The notes under the pieces are model-generated. The model saw only the letters and a program-made list of their open reading frames with translations, made no database searches and was not told where the DNA came from. A DNA stretch of 64,000 bases from Symsagittifera roscoffensis (taxonomy: Eukaryota > Xenacoelomorpha > Acoela > Convolutidae), in assembly GCF_963678635.1 (NCBI RefSeq), contig NC_087062.1, forward strand, positions 43,538,395 to 43,602,394, read 5' to 3'. The translations under genes and the position numbers were made by a program. This document shows positions 11,990-23,790 of this stretch, one piece after another. Position 1 is the first letter of the stretch. Every line of letters starts with the position of its first letter.

Positions 11990-12700
11990 TTAACTTGCTT
12001 CGTTTTTCAATATTTTGATCATCGGGGATAGTTCCTTGCTCGTGTATACTTTTTTTGGGTAAGTTTTCAGCTTATGCAGCGATAGCAGTATCAGCCGACG
12101 GTGGTGTTTGCTTGTGGTTTTAACGATAAGCGTTCTACTCTTATCATTATTGGCATTATAGTTCCCTACTTCGTCGATCGGGCAGTCGATATTTAGGAAA
12201 ACCAAAATGTCTTTCACTTCCTTTGCATCATGTTCACTCCGTTGTCTCCGCGATTTGGCTTTTTTTCCTTGATGCCTCTCACCCGTAGTCCGTCATAATT
12301 GTCGGTTTTTTTTGGAGTTCTGAATTCGATTGTCTTCGTTGTTTTAATGGCGACGAAATCACTGGCCCTTCGAGGCGCCATCTTGATCCTCAAGAAAATT
12401 ATCTGGTCCCGTATACTCACAACAATATTGATGTTTGATGTCAGGGAGTGAAGCTGATTTTTGAGTTTTTCAAAGCTCTCCACTATTGGTTTTTTGTTAA
12501 GGTTTTCTATGGTGGAGGCATATTTGTCCAGCATACGATCCCTTTGCTTGAGGCGTACACACTCATTACATATCCATAGAAGGTTTTAGCTGACCTCGCT
12601 TGTCCCGAAGATGGCAGGTTAGCTCATGTGGGTGCACTCTGGCGTCAAGTGAATTGAGTCACCACAGGAAACACACCGAAACATGGCATCCCGTGGGGAT
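11990..12700 (-). pseudogene. LINE ORF1 with PHD finger, degraded
   Basis: On the minus strand, 12690-12540 encodes CVSCGDSIHLTPEC and then CNECVR, a C-x2-C...H-x4-C...C-x2-C PHD-type pattern interrupted by stops. It continues into LDKYASTIENLNKKP (12534 downward), a likely coiled coil. After it come NYDGLRVRGIKE and, in the frame 12217-11990, RTLIVKTTSKHHRRL and SKELSP. The same succession (PHD, coiled coil, RVxGI, NELSP) is seen in the intact ORF1 at 58965. This is an RNA-binding accessory protein of the LINE, broken by a frameshift near 12215 and by stops. Confidence 0.6.
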
Positions 12701-12789
12701 ATGGGATTTATGTATGTTTTACAGCAGTTATTCTGCTTGGTGGGCGTCATTATGGAAAGGGATAAAAATCTCGGTGCTCCTGCACTTCG

Positions 12790-13090
12790 TAGGAAACTTA
12801 ATTCTCCTGATGCACTAAGAGTGTCCAGGTATACCTTTAGTTTTTGATTTAACTCTCCCGCTCTTCCTACGAAACCTATGGATGCACTGGGATTGTTGAT
12901 GCCAAAGGTTTCGTGAGAAAGAATATGAAGCTGATTTTACCCACGCTTTTTGGAAAACTAAATTCCTATAGATACACTGGATATTTCACTCCGTTTGTGG
13001 ATAGATTTTTTAACGTGTGGTCTGATTTTCCCGAGCTTTCTAAGACAATCAATTCCTATGGATGCACTGGGATGGTTAGAAGACAAGTTT
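12790..13090. repeat. Degenerate ~90-bp tandem repeat
   Basis: A motif like cctatggatgcactggga recurs at about 12804 (weak), 12875, 12965 and 13054, a spacing of roughly 90 bases. It lies just upstream (in minus-strand sense) of the LINE ORF1, so it could be the 5' UTR of that LINE or an unrelated minisatellite. Confidence 0.55.
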
Positions 13091-13099
13091 TTTGATAAG

Positions 13100-13467
13100 A
13101 TAGATTGTTTAGTAATGGGACACTTACTTATCACTGGAGTTCAAGAGCCTTACGCTTCCTGAGGCTCTCTTTTTGTCTCTTGTTGAGCTTCTGCTTACTT
13201 CTTATTCTACTGGGGACTAGGGAGTCAATTACCGTTACATACCACAGTAGCTGCCTACAAGCAGCCCATGGGACGATCATCAAACCGTCTGGTCGCTTCA
13301 GATCTGTCATGTAGAGGTTTGATGGCTCTAAAACAGAAGGAATTTCAAAAACGTGAGCGTTTGCTTCACAAGTGCCTTCAAACTCTGAGTGCCCAGAGAA
13401 ATGACCAGCAAAATAGAGAAAATATTAGCCATACCCTCCATATTCGGTTACATTATTTCCGCAAACT
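13100..13467. other. Unassigned sequence between LINE and copy B
   Basis: I see no recognisable gene here. A 67-codon frame (13268-13471, +) has no familiar motif. If copy B had inserted simply into a Penelope-like element, the other half of that element should lie here. It does not. Confidence 0.5.
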
Positions 13468-14400
13468 GTAACATTCGCCAGGAAATACATATCGGCCGAA
13501 AACATCTAGGTTCTAAAACCACTGGCTAACGCCTAAACAGAGCTTCACATGCTTTTAACCGTCTCTAGACTAGCCAGTTTAACTTGCGGTTTTCGTAATA
13601 TTGGATCGAGGAAATCGTTACAACTTGAAGGCTATCGGCCAAATTGCAAAATAATTTAGTTACATGCAAATTAGTGAGCACTTGGCTGGGGCTTTGTATC
13701 CCCAGACAAGAAGATCACTCCTAGAAACAAGGCTACTGCGTGATTATTATATTACTATTGTTTTTGTTCAGTAGATAAATTCATCATTTCCATCGGAGTT
13801 GGATCGATCCTTTCCCTCAACTTCTAGCTTCTGAATATCAGAAAATGGATTTGATGTTAAATTAAATTCAATTCAGGACATTCCAGGAAACTAGAAGTTG
13901 TTAAAATCAGTGTTCACACTTGTTCCGGATTCCTGAGCCCGGGTGAAGAAGCGTCTTCCACGATCAGGGAGTGTAGCAAATTCTTCCCTCAGCCCTCCTG
14001 ATTCGGGGGATCTGCCCTGTAACGATTGTAGCAGCACAATTGTTAAAATCCGGGGCGCTCGTCTTCAAATATTCACGACTGTACTTCTTATTGTCTTCTA
14101 TATTTTTCGTACGTTCACTTCTGATTAGTGAAAACTGCTGTTCTGATTTTGCTTTTTCATTTGTTGCGAAAATGAAAACTGTCTCATTTTATGCACGCGC
14201 AAATAAAAAACTTAAGAAAAACCATGTCAGTCCAAACTAAATCTTCCCAGTTCGTTCAGTTTAATTTATAAAACTACTAGTTGTCAATATCAACATGTTT
14301 TCCAGCAAATCATGCTCTAGTTAAAGTTCATTGGTGACGTAAATTTTTGAGATCAATCTGATGGAATGGCGCATTCTCCCCTCATTGTACTTCAGAATGG
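13468..14400 (-). repeat. 3' LTR of copy B
   Basis: This is similar over most of its length to the repeats at 25706-26671 and 29202-30168 in the same orientation, and to 5232-5840 in the opposite one. In minus-strand sense it ends with ggcgaatgttaca at 13468, nearly the same end as the copy C LTR (gcgactgttaca). The start near 14400 is approximate because the similarity fades. Confidence 0.7.
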
Positions 14401-15120
14401 TACACTGCTATCAAACAGAATTCACAAAATGCACCAAAAGAATTTTATCCCCATCATATTGAATCACTACGTGCTATAAATTGCATCATACTACATCGCT
14501 AAAGCCTTCTAGCTGTTTCATTTATCTGTACTCTGAGAATAGGGTCTATTTTCATTATCTCAAGTTAAAATAGGGTTTCAAAAAAATGTTGCGACGCAAG
14601 AAAGTCCTGCCACCCAGCAAATTTAAATAATCCTACTATGTCTCTTCCCTTCTGGAATTCTAGTTGTTAAAGTTTCTGAACATTAAAACAAAAAATTTAA
14701 GCGCTTGGAACAACAATAAAATAATCTCCCACTTTGAGAGATTACCAAAGTCTTTTATGTCATCACAAATTGAACAATTGTTGAATAAAAACAATGGTGC
14801 ATGCTGGAATACTTTAAATTTTTTCTCCAATCAAGCATTTCTGAACAATACTAGGCGTCTCTAAAAACACTTACCAAAATCATAATGCAAATTTATAACT
14901 GCAGCAAAAATAAACACAAAAAAACTAAAGTTTCTCTTTCATTCAGTTTCAATTTCAAGCGTAGCTATCTTGATTGGTCGTTTGAGTTTTTTCACGCCAA
15001 ACAATTCAGAGTTTTAATTTCCTCCTCTTGTCTACTTTTTTGTTTGTCTCTCTCTCTTTTTTTAATTTTTGTCCCTTAAAACTTTTAATTTTTCTAATTG
15101 GTATTTTGCATCTTGTAATT
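14401..15120. other. Noncoding 3' region of copy B
   Basis: This lies between the last coding remnant and the 3' LTR of copy B. It is AT-rich with no recognisable frame. In minus-strand sense it would contain the 3' untranslated region and the polypurine tract, but I cannot point to a convincing tract. Confidence 0.4.
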
Positions 15121-16030
15121 TGGCTTTTGTTAATGTTCCATCTCCTCCTCATGCGAGATCGACTCTGCACTCTCGGTTTCAGTAAATTGTAACACATCAG
15201 TGGCCATACTTACGCTGTTGGAGACAGTCTTCCAACGTCTTTGCTCTTCTACGTTTTGTTTGCAGCAAGGTAGAGGGTCACAGTAGTTTTTCTGTTTCTG
15301 TAAAATTTGTTGTGGAGGCAAAACGTAACATTTTTCTCCAGATCTTCCTTGAACATCTCTTTTTTTTCTCTTCCATCACAATCAATTGTCTTCAAAGTTA
15401 TTTTCACTGCATTCGTTACCGCATACAAAACCGCCACAAAAACTCGGTGGAAAGCTTCTGACCCTAGGTCCAGCTGGTACTAACTGTTGACTCTACTTTG
15501 TTTCGTTATATGCTTTTTGGCACATTCGTACAACCAGGCAGTCATAATGGCTCCGAACCATAGCATCATCTGTCTCCTGGTCCAGATCTCCTTCAGTTCC
15601 AACGGAATGTTCAAGATTTTGCACATCGTCGCGAAAAGTCTTTTAGACAATCAATTTCTTCCAATTATTCTTTAGTCGGTGCTTCCTGTCAATAGCTCTC
15701 TTTAACATGAAAGTCCAGCTATCTAATTGCCATTATAATTCTCTATCATTATCGTTATCGGCTGCGATGAGTCTGGTGAACTCATCTCCAGAGTACCAGA
15801 TCAACACCAGATTACTTCGCACAGCATAACACCAATTTTGTAGCAATTATTGGCATGGGAATTCATCATGCGTTAACATGATGCTCCTCGGATTTCGCTA
15901 GCCCAACGCTTCCAGCAGTTATTTCACTACCATCATTATCCAATGAATTTCGTCTCAATCATCGACCACATTGTAACATGTAGCTGTTGATCTTTTCTGC
16001 TTTTTACTTTTCAAAATCGCTAAAGCTTCC
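15120..16030 (-). pseudogene. Last ORF of the giant element (copy B remnant)
   Basis: Minus-strand frames match the copy C protein at 55355-56323. Around 15900-15770 the sequence encodes RSIMLTHDEFPCQ and LVLIWYSG. Around 15560 comes a stretch matching the TSWLYMVTKDH region. The frame 15437-15249 (EDLEKNVTFCLHNKFYRNR) matches EEDLAKNVSLSLHNSFCLNR of copy C. It ends near 15130 with an acidic stretch, SISHEEEME, where copy C has its SSDDEE motif. Multiple frame breaks are present. Confidence 0.65.
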
Positions 16031-16059
16031 AATGAAGCATCTCACAGCCATCTTCCAGG

Positions 16060-17343
16060 TATCGGTTCTTATTCGTCCTTAATTTTTTCTTTAACTGCGG
16101 TAAACATCTTACAAAGCAACTCGTAAGGTTTCTCTGCCACGAAGTGTACTGGATATCGCTTTTTGTCTTTAAGAGCCACAATCGAACCTACTAGGTATCT
16201 GGCTCTAAGCAGTTTGTCAAAAAAATCACTCTTTCCGATACTCAATTCCACTTCTATCGCCTTTCTCCAAAAAACTTCAGGCTTCGTGGCCGTGACCATC
16301 TCATGTTTTTTCCTGAAAGTTTAATAGTGACTCTAAAGAACCAAACAAGCTGTAGAATTCTAGTGCAGTCACTAAATTACTTTTAGTTCCTCCATGAAAA
16401 TCTGCTATTAGTTCCGTTTCCGTTTCCGTTTCCGTTTTCGTTTTTGTCACTACAATTGACCTTCTAGTCCACAGACTTTCGCCAGAGATCTACCAGAATT
16501 GACCCAGTGTTTCTTGTCTCCAGCTACGCAACTCCCTTTCTTCTCTCGGCTGCTCCTAGAAGCTGTAGTCATCAAATAGTAGATGGTAATCAGGTCGCGC
16601 AAATTGCAATCCGCATTCAGTTCTATTTGTATATCTTGCGTCGCTCGCAAAATCGAACATGAAAATGGACTTGGAAATCAAGAGGGCTTCTTTAATTCTC
16701 ACACGACCGTCAGACATACCCTATATCCTCAGTAAATCATGTGAGAATCACAATCCAAATTCTACTCTGTTCTCCGATTTTGGTAAGGAATGTGCAGTCA
16801 CTTTTTTTTCCGATACAGGTCTCAACGGACTTGTTGACCTGCAATACTTATTGTAGATAGTCTAGACACCCACAAAATTAGCAACAATGCTGGTTCACAA
16901 TCAAAGTAGCAATCACGTATGTCTTCATTGATGAAAGGTTTGTATGTCATCCCAACAATTTCTGATACATACTGGTACGACTTCTTTCTGATCGGTCCAC
17001 AGTATTCACTGGACTTCAGAAGTGTTCCTATCAGTTTTTTCGTGAGACTAAGCTCCTTTTTAGAAAATTTCGCATTTTATCAGTCTTCCTTAAGGCTTCT
17101 AGTTCTGCTGGTTCGTTCATATTCACTCTTTGTGGCATGCTTGTATGATTGTCCTATAGCGCTTGCAAGAGCAAGGTCTTCTCAAGCTCACTGCCTTCTC
17201 TCAACATTATCGTTCAGGCTTTCAACGCTGATGCTGGTATTTGTTCCAAAAAGAATCGGACAAAGTAGAGGGCGTCTCTCCGTTTCGCACATCACCGAGT
17301 CTCTTAAATGCGCCATCAAAAACCTTTTTTCTTCCTTCGATCT
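16060..17343 (-). pseudogene. Giant-element ORFs (copy B remnant, matches 54.1-55.3 kb)
   Basis: The minus frame 16299-16069 (KPEVFWRKAIEVELSIG, LVGSIVALKDKKRYPVHF) matches the copy C frame at 54936-55403 (HIKSWKVRLEAEMGF, LVGSVMANLCGSHYPLHM). Around 16500 it encodes RSLAKVCGLEGQL, shared with copy A. At 17340-16950 the shifted frames match the 54102-54620 protein and its copy A homologue at 3661-3984. The part joins the integrase C-terminus directly at about 17395, showing a deletion of the intervening ~10 kb. Confidence 0.6.
16411..16445. repeat. (TTTCCG)n microsatellite
   Basis: About six tandem copies of a tttccg-like hexamer lie inside the copy B coding remnant. Copy A has no such expansion at the equivalent place, so it arose after the copies separated. 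Confidence 0.85.
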
Positions 17344-17560
17344 TTACCTTTCCTCCAAATCGTACGTTTCCATTGTCAGTCCCTCAGATATACACCAGTC
17401 TCCTCTGGGCGGGTTATGTGGTTTGATGTTCTCAAAGTGTGCAGCCTCGAATGTTCTCAAAGTGTGCAGCCTCGAGTTCCGATCTTTTGTTCCTGTCTGA
17501 CTAAAATACTTCGAGGAATTCAGAAGACTAGTCGTTGATCTGCTGTCCTGCAATTTCTTT
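17344..17560 (-). pseudogene. Integrase C-terminal tail (copy B)
   Basis: The minus frame 17553-17344 carries LHTLRTFEAAHFENIKPH and GDWCIS, matching the integrase tail of copy C (STVRAAHYENLKPH, QDWCIP). A short segment (about 23 bases, RLHTLRTFEAAHFEN start) is tandemly repeated. Downstream of DWC the frame passes straight into sequence matching the 54-kb region of copy C, so the rest of the element between these points has been deleted. Confidence 0.7.
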
Positions 17561-18330
17561 TGTTTTCATTATGCTGTCGTTTTGATGGTGTTATCCGATG
17601 ACCAACTGTCAGCGATGCAATCGATGTTGTCTGTTTTTCAGGATCATCTCTATATTTTTCTTTCCAGCAATCCTCTCAGCATCCGAATCACCTTCGGTGT
17701 GACCTTCACCGTTTTGTCTAGCAATGAGAGTCTGTTTGTGCTGAAGTGAGACACCTCCTGTTGAAACAGGTTTGAACGCAGCAACAGATCCAAGGAAACC
17801 TAGTCCTTCTTGGATAAAATTGTAACATCTGCCGCCTTGTCTACCAATAATTCAGGGTGTCCCGTTATAAGATTTTGTTAGAAAAACCTGACTTACCTAA
17901 CCATATCATCAAAGGAATAGGTTTGTAACTTTTTTTGTCCAAAAACTCGAATCCTTCCCTAATTTCCTACTGATTTGCTCCAAGCTTCTGCTCCAATCTT
18001 TCATAAAATTTAACCTTCCAGCAGCTTGTGTTTGATTATCATGTGGTAGCCGTCCTTTCTAACTATCCAACGCCCAATGTAATTCTCGTCCATCTAGTAC
18101 ATTTTCAACAAGGATAAGGCTCGTCTGTCCGATCGTAGCTTAAAGGGAGCGCTGCCTAAATAAGAGTGATACTTCTCAACAAACATGACTACCTCAAACA
18201 TCTCTGTCTTTGGCGCACCATACTTCATCTCAGTGTCGCTCAATACTTTAGTGCCATATAAAATGGGACGGAGAACTGTTCTCCCATTCCATTCTTGCTC
18301 CTGAAGGTTTTTTTTTGGCAAGGGCTACCA
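17560..18330 (-). pseudogene. RNase H and connection region (copy B)
   Basis: The minus frame 18321-18094 contains QEQEWNGRTVLRPI, YGTKVLSDTEMKYGAPK and FVEKYHSYLGSAPFKLR. This is the Gypsy RNase H region and matches 41080-41270 of copy C closely. The shifted continuation (about 17900-17650) encodes GHPELLVDKAADVTIL and KTVKVTPKVIRML, the linker that precedes integrase. The integrase zinc-binding and catalytic domains are absent. Confidence 0.7.
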
Positions 18331-18469
18331 GCAAGGGCTGTCGATAACATACATGCTTTTCTCTGTGGGCATGCCCAGTACTGGAGCTTGACATAGCTCC
18401 CGTTTTTTTTTCGGAGATTTTCTCAGCTCCTTCATTCCATCCAAAATTGTTCCCTTTGTTGCGGGTAGC

Positions 18470-18745
18470 AGCTGTTGCATCGGGTATCACTTTATGATTT
18501 CTCCATAACAATTCGCGATTCCGAGGAAGCTCATCAGCTGCTTGTCTGTTTTGAGAGTCTTGCACGTTAACACGGCCTCCACCGCATTCGGATTCGACTC
18601 ACGCCATGCTTGTTCACCATCTTTCCCAGGTTCCTTATCAATTCCATAAGAATCACATTTTGAGGATTTGCCTTTAAAGGTGGGTCTCGCTGTCACTACG
18701 CGTTGAGTTTCATGGTCGGAGTGCCACCTGTCACTAGCAAGGCTC
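18470..18745 (-). pseudogene. RT thumb/end fragment (copy B)
   Basis: The minus frame 18747-18487 ends with NPNAVEAVLTCKTLKTDKQL and MSFLGIANCYGE, matching DPDAVEAVLTWKLPKTEHQL and VSFLGFANYYRE of copy C (about 40785-40880). Upstream of it the RT palm with its YxDD motif is missing. The sequence jumps directly to the region before the protease, so about 1.9 kb of pol has been deleted. Confidence 0.7.
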
Positions 18746-21525
18746 ACACGGCCCTCGATTCAGTGCTTGGTTCTGCTTGTCTCAGGTAATCTGCATAAAA
18801 TGCATAATACGAGGGTTCACTCAAATTCCTAATTACCTCATGCCCCACAACGGAGATTATCCACTGTATCTTTCTGCCCTGAGGCACCATTACAAATGTC
18901 TGCCCAGAGATCCCATCCAACTTCCTGCTCAACTTACTCGGCGCCTTCGCTTCTTCCAATCCGGATGCCTCAAAGGCGTTGAGTTGATCTTGAGTTTCCT
19001 TGTTTTCCAGTTCGAGTTGATTTTTTGTTCAACTTCTCGGGTTGCCAATTCTTGCTGAACTCTGTTCAGGGATTCTCTCGTCGCTGCATTTTACTGGATT
19101 TTAAAATCCTGAGCCGCGGTCTCGAGCTCCGTTCCGCTCGTATCTTCTACTAAGGTATGCATCTTCTTCGTGGTCAATTACTGAGGCTTTTTTTTCGTCC
19201 AAGCTTCCACTTCGCTCATCGGACGTGCCTTAATAGCCTTTACGTCTGACAAAACCTCCATGCCTTGGATGCTTAATATCCGTCAGGGCATCCCGATTTT
19301 GCGGATATGCTGATAAATGTTGATCCGTGGAACTGTAGTTCGCACAAGAGCGTTTCTTGTCCATGTCGTTTCTGGGCTTACACGAACTGTTACCCTGATT
19401 TGTAGAACCTTTATTAAAATTGCCGTAATTGTTCTTGTAAAAACCTGATCGCATTGGAGGCTTCGTCAACTTGTTTTACTTTGAATTCAGTCGCTTCTCT
19501 TCCCGCGTTAGTGCATTGGTTGAGAGAGGTTGGTAATGAGACGGCAGCATGGTACTGAAATCATCACTCTTCACACCATCAATGAACTTTGAGATTACTG
19601 CCAAGTTAATTTCATTTATTGACTCGTCGTTCGGTTGACCACGCCTTTGGGACATCAAATTTGTCCTCGAACTTGTCTATGGTATCTTCCTCTCGTTGCC
19701 TTCGTTTCTCGAAGCGCATCGTCGCTTGGTGCCCTTGCACTCCCGGGCGGAAATGGTTCAACAGTATCTTGAAAGACTTCTCGGCAGCACCCCGTTGATA
19801 TTGCTTTTTTGACATGATGAAGCTCAGGGCTGTCCTTTCCAAGTTGCTGATGAGTGCACTTCTTCCTGTAATTCAGTTAAAGTTTCTTTTTTGAAATGCA
19901 GCTTCATGAATTCTATCAAGGTGTCTATACAATGGTCGGACTCAACCTTGTAACATCTCGGCTTCTTGCACATCATTTTAGACTTTTCGCTCCGCTCATT
20001 GGTCATGGAAAATCTTGTGAGAAAAGTCTCCAGGAATCTGTTCAAAGGTTCAAACGCTGTCACCGTCGCAGTCACTTCCCGAGAATATCCCGTCTGATTG
20101 TGAGTATCAGTCTTTTGAGGCTCTGGAACTTCCCTCCTGCCAGAATCGCTGGGCTGAGCTTTTCCCTGGTTCGAGTGTGTAACGCGTGGGTCGTTCGATT
20201 GAGATGGGTCTGCTGCCAGGAGAGTCCCAAGTGATTTTCATTGAAATCCTAGGCTTATGACCCCCAGTGGTGTTATTGTTTGGGTTACCCTTTCTATAGT
20301 GGACCCATTCGTCTTTACTCTTTTTGAGTGCTCCTTGAAGTTCACACTCGACTCTCTGTTCGCCTCTCTAGAGTGTGCTCCACCGCTCGACGATCCACTC
20401 CAGGCTCCCAGAAGACCATCTAATCTATTTATTATTGCCTGAGTGCAAAATTACATCATTGCATCTAACCTGGTATCGAGAGTCCCAAGAGTCTGTTCTC
20501 GAAAACTCCGAAGTTGCTCCATGTCATCTCTCAACCAATGCTCCCTTTGCTTTGCTTCCCGCGTCATTGATGACAAGTTTCGGGACAAGTATTTATCCGT
20601 TCTCTCCTTCAGGCGCTTCTTGCTTTGACTGACCTCCTGCTCGTTGCGATGTATCTCCTCTCGCAAGCTTTCTATTTCGGTGTGGACTGCTCTCTCTCTA
20701 ATTCACTCATTCTGCTTGAAACTTATTTATATTGCTCGCCCATTCTATCCATGACCCTAGTCAGGACTTCTTTGGTTGACACCCTGTAACCAACCAATGG
20801 AATCACCAGTGGAGGCTTCACTTTACTTGTGCTAGGCAGTTAGTTGCTAGCTGAAACTCGCGCCACTTCTCTCTGTCTTAAAAGTTTCTCATACTCTGCC
20901 TCCAGTTCTCTAAGTGTGGTTCCTGGCCTGATAACCGTAGTCGCCTCTACTTGCGGGTCAGAATTGGCTGTTGTCAGAAATTCACTGGAACGTTGCATCC
21001 CATTCGAAGCTTTGTTGATCATTCTGACCGTTCCAAACTGATCGGAGGAGTCGTCCTCTAAATTGAATGTATCATCACTTCATAACTTGAATTGTTGAAG
21101 CTCAATTGGGATACAAAGTATCAATTACTTCGTTATCATCAACTTCTTTCTGAGTGTCGATTTCCCAGAGTGTTTCCTCTTCGTGAAAGAAATTTTCCTC
21201 TTCATGAAAGAACACCCAGATGGTTTCTGAATCGTTCCGAGAACGAGGAAGACGTAGCCGCTTACCCTGACACCTATTGCATTTGTGTGGCCGGTAGGTG
21301 AGCCTTCTACTGCTAATTTTTCAATTAGAAAAACGGACATTTCTTCTCGATCTTGAGACCCGGTCGACATAGCAAAAACCTGTCCCTGTTCAACTGCAAT
21401 AAATTCACTAGTTCACTAGCGACTGGACTCTCGTCCTGAGCGGGGTTTAGATGGATCTCTACTTCCAATGTTGTCCGTTTGTCTTGCGAGACCTTTAGAC
21501 TCCTTTTTTCGGTCATTTCGACTTA
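18746..21525 (-). pseudogene. Gag and pre-protease region (copy B)
   Basis: In minus-strand order: 21516-21325 and 21022-20840 (TLRELEAEYEKLLRQREVAR, coiled coil); 20666-20451 (REHWLRDDMEQL, TLDTRLDAMM), matching the gag N-domain end of copy C; 20075-19476 (capsid-like, LLNHFRPGVQGHQATMRFEK, KFIDGVKSDDF), matching 37870-38090 of copy C; 19469-19230 with a degraded zinc knuckle (CANYSS...H); and 18959-18744 (VVGHEVIRNLSEPS, YADYL), matching the degenerate protease-like unit of copy C. It is broken by frameshifts throughout. Confidence 0.65.
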
Positions 21526-22058
21526 AACTCTTTTCCCCTTCTTGTTCCGAGCCTCATAAAGTTATTAGCCAGCTTAGGTATTCTACACTTGTCTGGAAAC
21601 ATCTTAATCTATCTCTAGTTGTTGCTCACTAACTTGGTTCGCTTGCTATCGTATTTGTTGTCTGACAATCAATTATAAAAACACAACACAATAATGCTCT
21701 TAAATTCAGACTAACAAGTGACCATGAATCTTATAGGTTGTGACAATACAACGAATCTTCAAAGAATTATGGGTCTTTAAATAAAATGCTAGCACAGTCA
21801 GATGATGTAAAGATATTTAACAGATATGGAACTCACTACCTAAGTTAAAACGTTGAACAAAAAAATTTTATTCAATTTGAAAAAGAGAGAGTAGAAATGT
21901 ATTTGCGTTGCGATTGGTCTGTCGCAGTTTGTTAGTCGATTTGTTTTCTAAAGAAGAAGGCTTCCCTGTTTAATGCTGCACAAAACCTGAAGGCAATTGC
22001 CTTTTTCTCAGCGGGGCCGTCTGTCGCGTTCATAAAACTTGAGGCCCATCGGATTAGC
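21526..22058. other. Leader of copy B next to gag
   Basis: I see no gene here. In minus-strand sense this is the region between the satellite and the gag start. It is AT-rich. Confidence 0.4.
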
Positions 22059-23790
22059 AAAATAGGACACTTCCGGATTCGTGAAACATTACTATTTCCG
22101 GTTTGACAAAAACTGGTACCCCTCCGGGTTGGGTCCCTTCCGAGTTGACAATACGAGACCCTTCCGAGTTGACCAAAATTTGGACCCCTCGGATAAAAAA
22201 AAATGACCCTTTCGGATTGGCAAAATGGACCCTTCAGAGTTGATCAAAAATTGGTACCCTCGGATTGGAAAAAAAAGATGACACTTCTGGACTGGCGTAA
22301 AAATGACCCTTCCAGATTGGGACCCTTCCGAGTTGGCAAAATGAGACCCTTTGGAGTTTACCAAAAATTGCAACTCCCCAGGATTGGGACCCTTCCGAGT
22401 TGACAATATAGGACACTTCCGAGTGAATAAAAAAAATTAGACCATTTGGATTGGAAACAAGATGACCCATCCGCATTGGCTAAAACATGACATTTCCGGA
22501 TTAACAAAACTTGGGACCTCTCCGGATTGGGGCCCATTCGATTTGGTAAAATGGGACCCTTCAAAATTGACCAAAAATTGGACCCCTCTATTTGGAAAAA
22601 AAAGATGACACTTCCGGTTTGGCTTAATTATGACCCTTCCAGATTGGCAAAAACAGGACCCCTCCGGATTGGGACCCTTCCGAGTTGGCAAAATGAGACC
22701 CTTTGGAGTTTACCAAAAATTGCAACTCCCCAGAATTGGGACCCTTCCGAGTTGACAATATAGGACACTTCCGAGTGAATAAAAAAAATTAGACCATTTG
22801 GATTGGAAACAAGATGACCCATCCGCATTGGCTAAAACATGACATTTCCGGATTAACAAAACTTGGGACCTCTCCGGATTGGGGCCCTTTCGATTTGGTA
22901 AAATGGGACCCTTCAAAATTGACCAAAAATTGGACCCCTCTATTTGGAAAAAAAAGATGACACTTCCGGTTTGGCTTAATTATGACCCTTCCAGATTGGC
23001 TAAAATAGGACCCCTCCGGATTGGGACCCTTCCGAGTTGGCAAAATGAGACCCTTTGGAGTTTACCAAAAATTGCAACTCCCCAGGATTGGGACCCTTCC
23101 GAGTTGACAATATAGGACAATTCCGAGTGAATAAAAAAAATTAGACCATTTGGATTGGAAACAAGATGACCCATCCGCATTGGCTAAAACATGACCCTTC
23201 CGGATTAACAAAACTTGGGACCTCTCCGGATTGGGGCCCTTTCGATTTGGTAAAATGGGACCCTTCAAAATTGACCAAAAATTGGACCCCTCTATTTGGA
23301 AAAAAAAGATGACACTTCTGGGTTGGCTTAATTATGACCCTTCCAGATTGGCAAAAAAAGGAATCCTCCGGACTGGGACCCTTCCGATTTGGCAAAATGG
23401 ACCCTTCAGAGTTGACCAAAAATTAGACCCCTCGGATTGAAAAAAAAAGATGACACTTCCGGATTGGCTTGAATATGACCCTTCTGGATTGGCAAAAATA
23501 GGACCCCTCCGGATTGGGACCCTTCCGAGTTGGCAAAACGGGAACCTTCCGAGTTGACCAAAATTTGGACCCCTCGGATAAGAAAAAAATGACCCTTTCG
23601 GATTGGCTAAAATATGACTCCATCGGACTTGTAAAAATATGACCTTTCCGGAAAGGTAAAAATATGACCCTTTCGGGTTGGCAAAAATTTGGAACCTTCC
23701 GAGTTGGTACTGGGACCCTTCCAAGTTAACAAAACTGGGAACCTTCCGTATTGGCAAAAATGTGATCGATACCCTTACGGGTTGCATCTT
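22059..23790. repeat. Satellite array with 352-bp higher-order unit
   Basis: Short units of the form gacccttccgagttggcaaaa, with many variants, run for about 1.7 kb. Above the short unit there is a higher-order period of 352 bases: identical landmarks, such as the stretch around the FGKMGPFKID-coding segment, occur at 22527, 22879 and 23231. Every frame stays open because stops are rare in the unit. The open frames on both strands are therefore not genes. The array lies in the leader of copy B between LTR and gag, the same place as the unrelated array at 35580-36110 in copy C. Confidence 0.9.

Larger units (their letters stand above)
8938..12700 (-). mobile_element. APE-type LINE, minus strand, degraded
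   Basis: Reading the minus strand from 12700 down to 8938 gives a PHD-finger ORF1, an APE-type endonuclease, a reverse transcriptase, a C-terminal region and finally a short triplet tail (tagtagcagtagtagtag at 8941-8960 on the + strand). The order, the PHD-bearing ORF1 and the triplet tail match the much better preserved LINE at 58965-62612, so the two probably belong to one family or clade. It is far more decayed, with many frameshifts. Confidence 0.75.

Noticed and set aside
22092..23787. Many open frames on both strands with repeated FGKMGPF or LGRVPI-type peptides
   Set aside because: They follow the satellite unit, which lacks stops. They are present in several frames at once and have no protein-like conservation.
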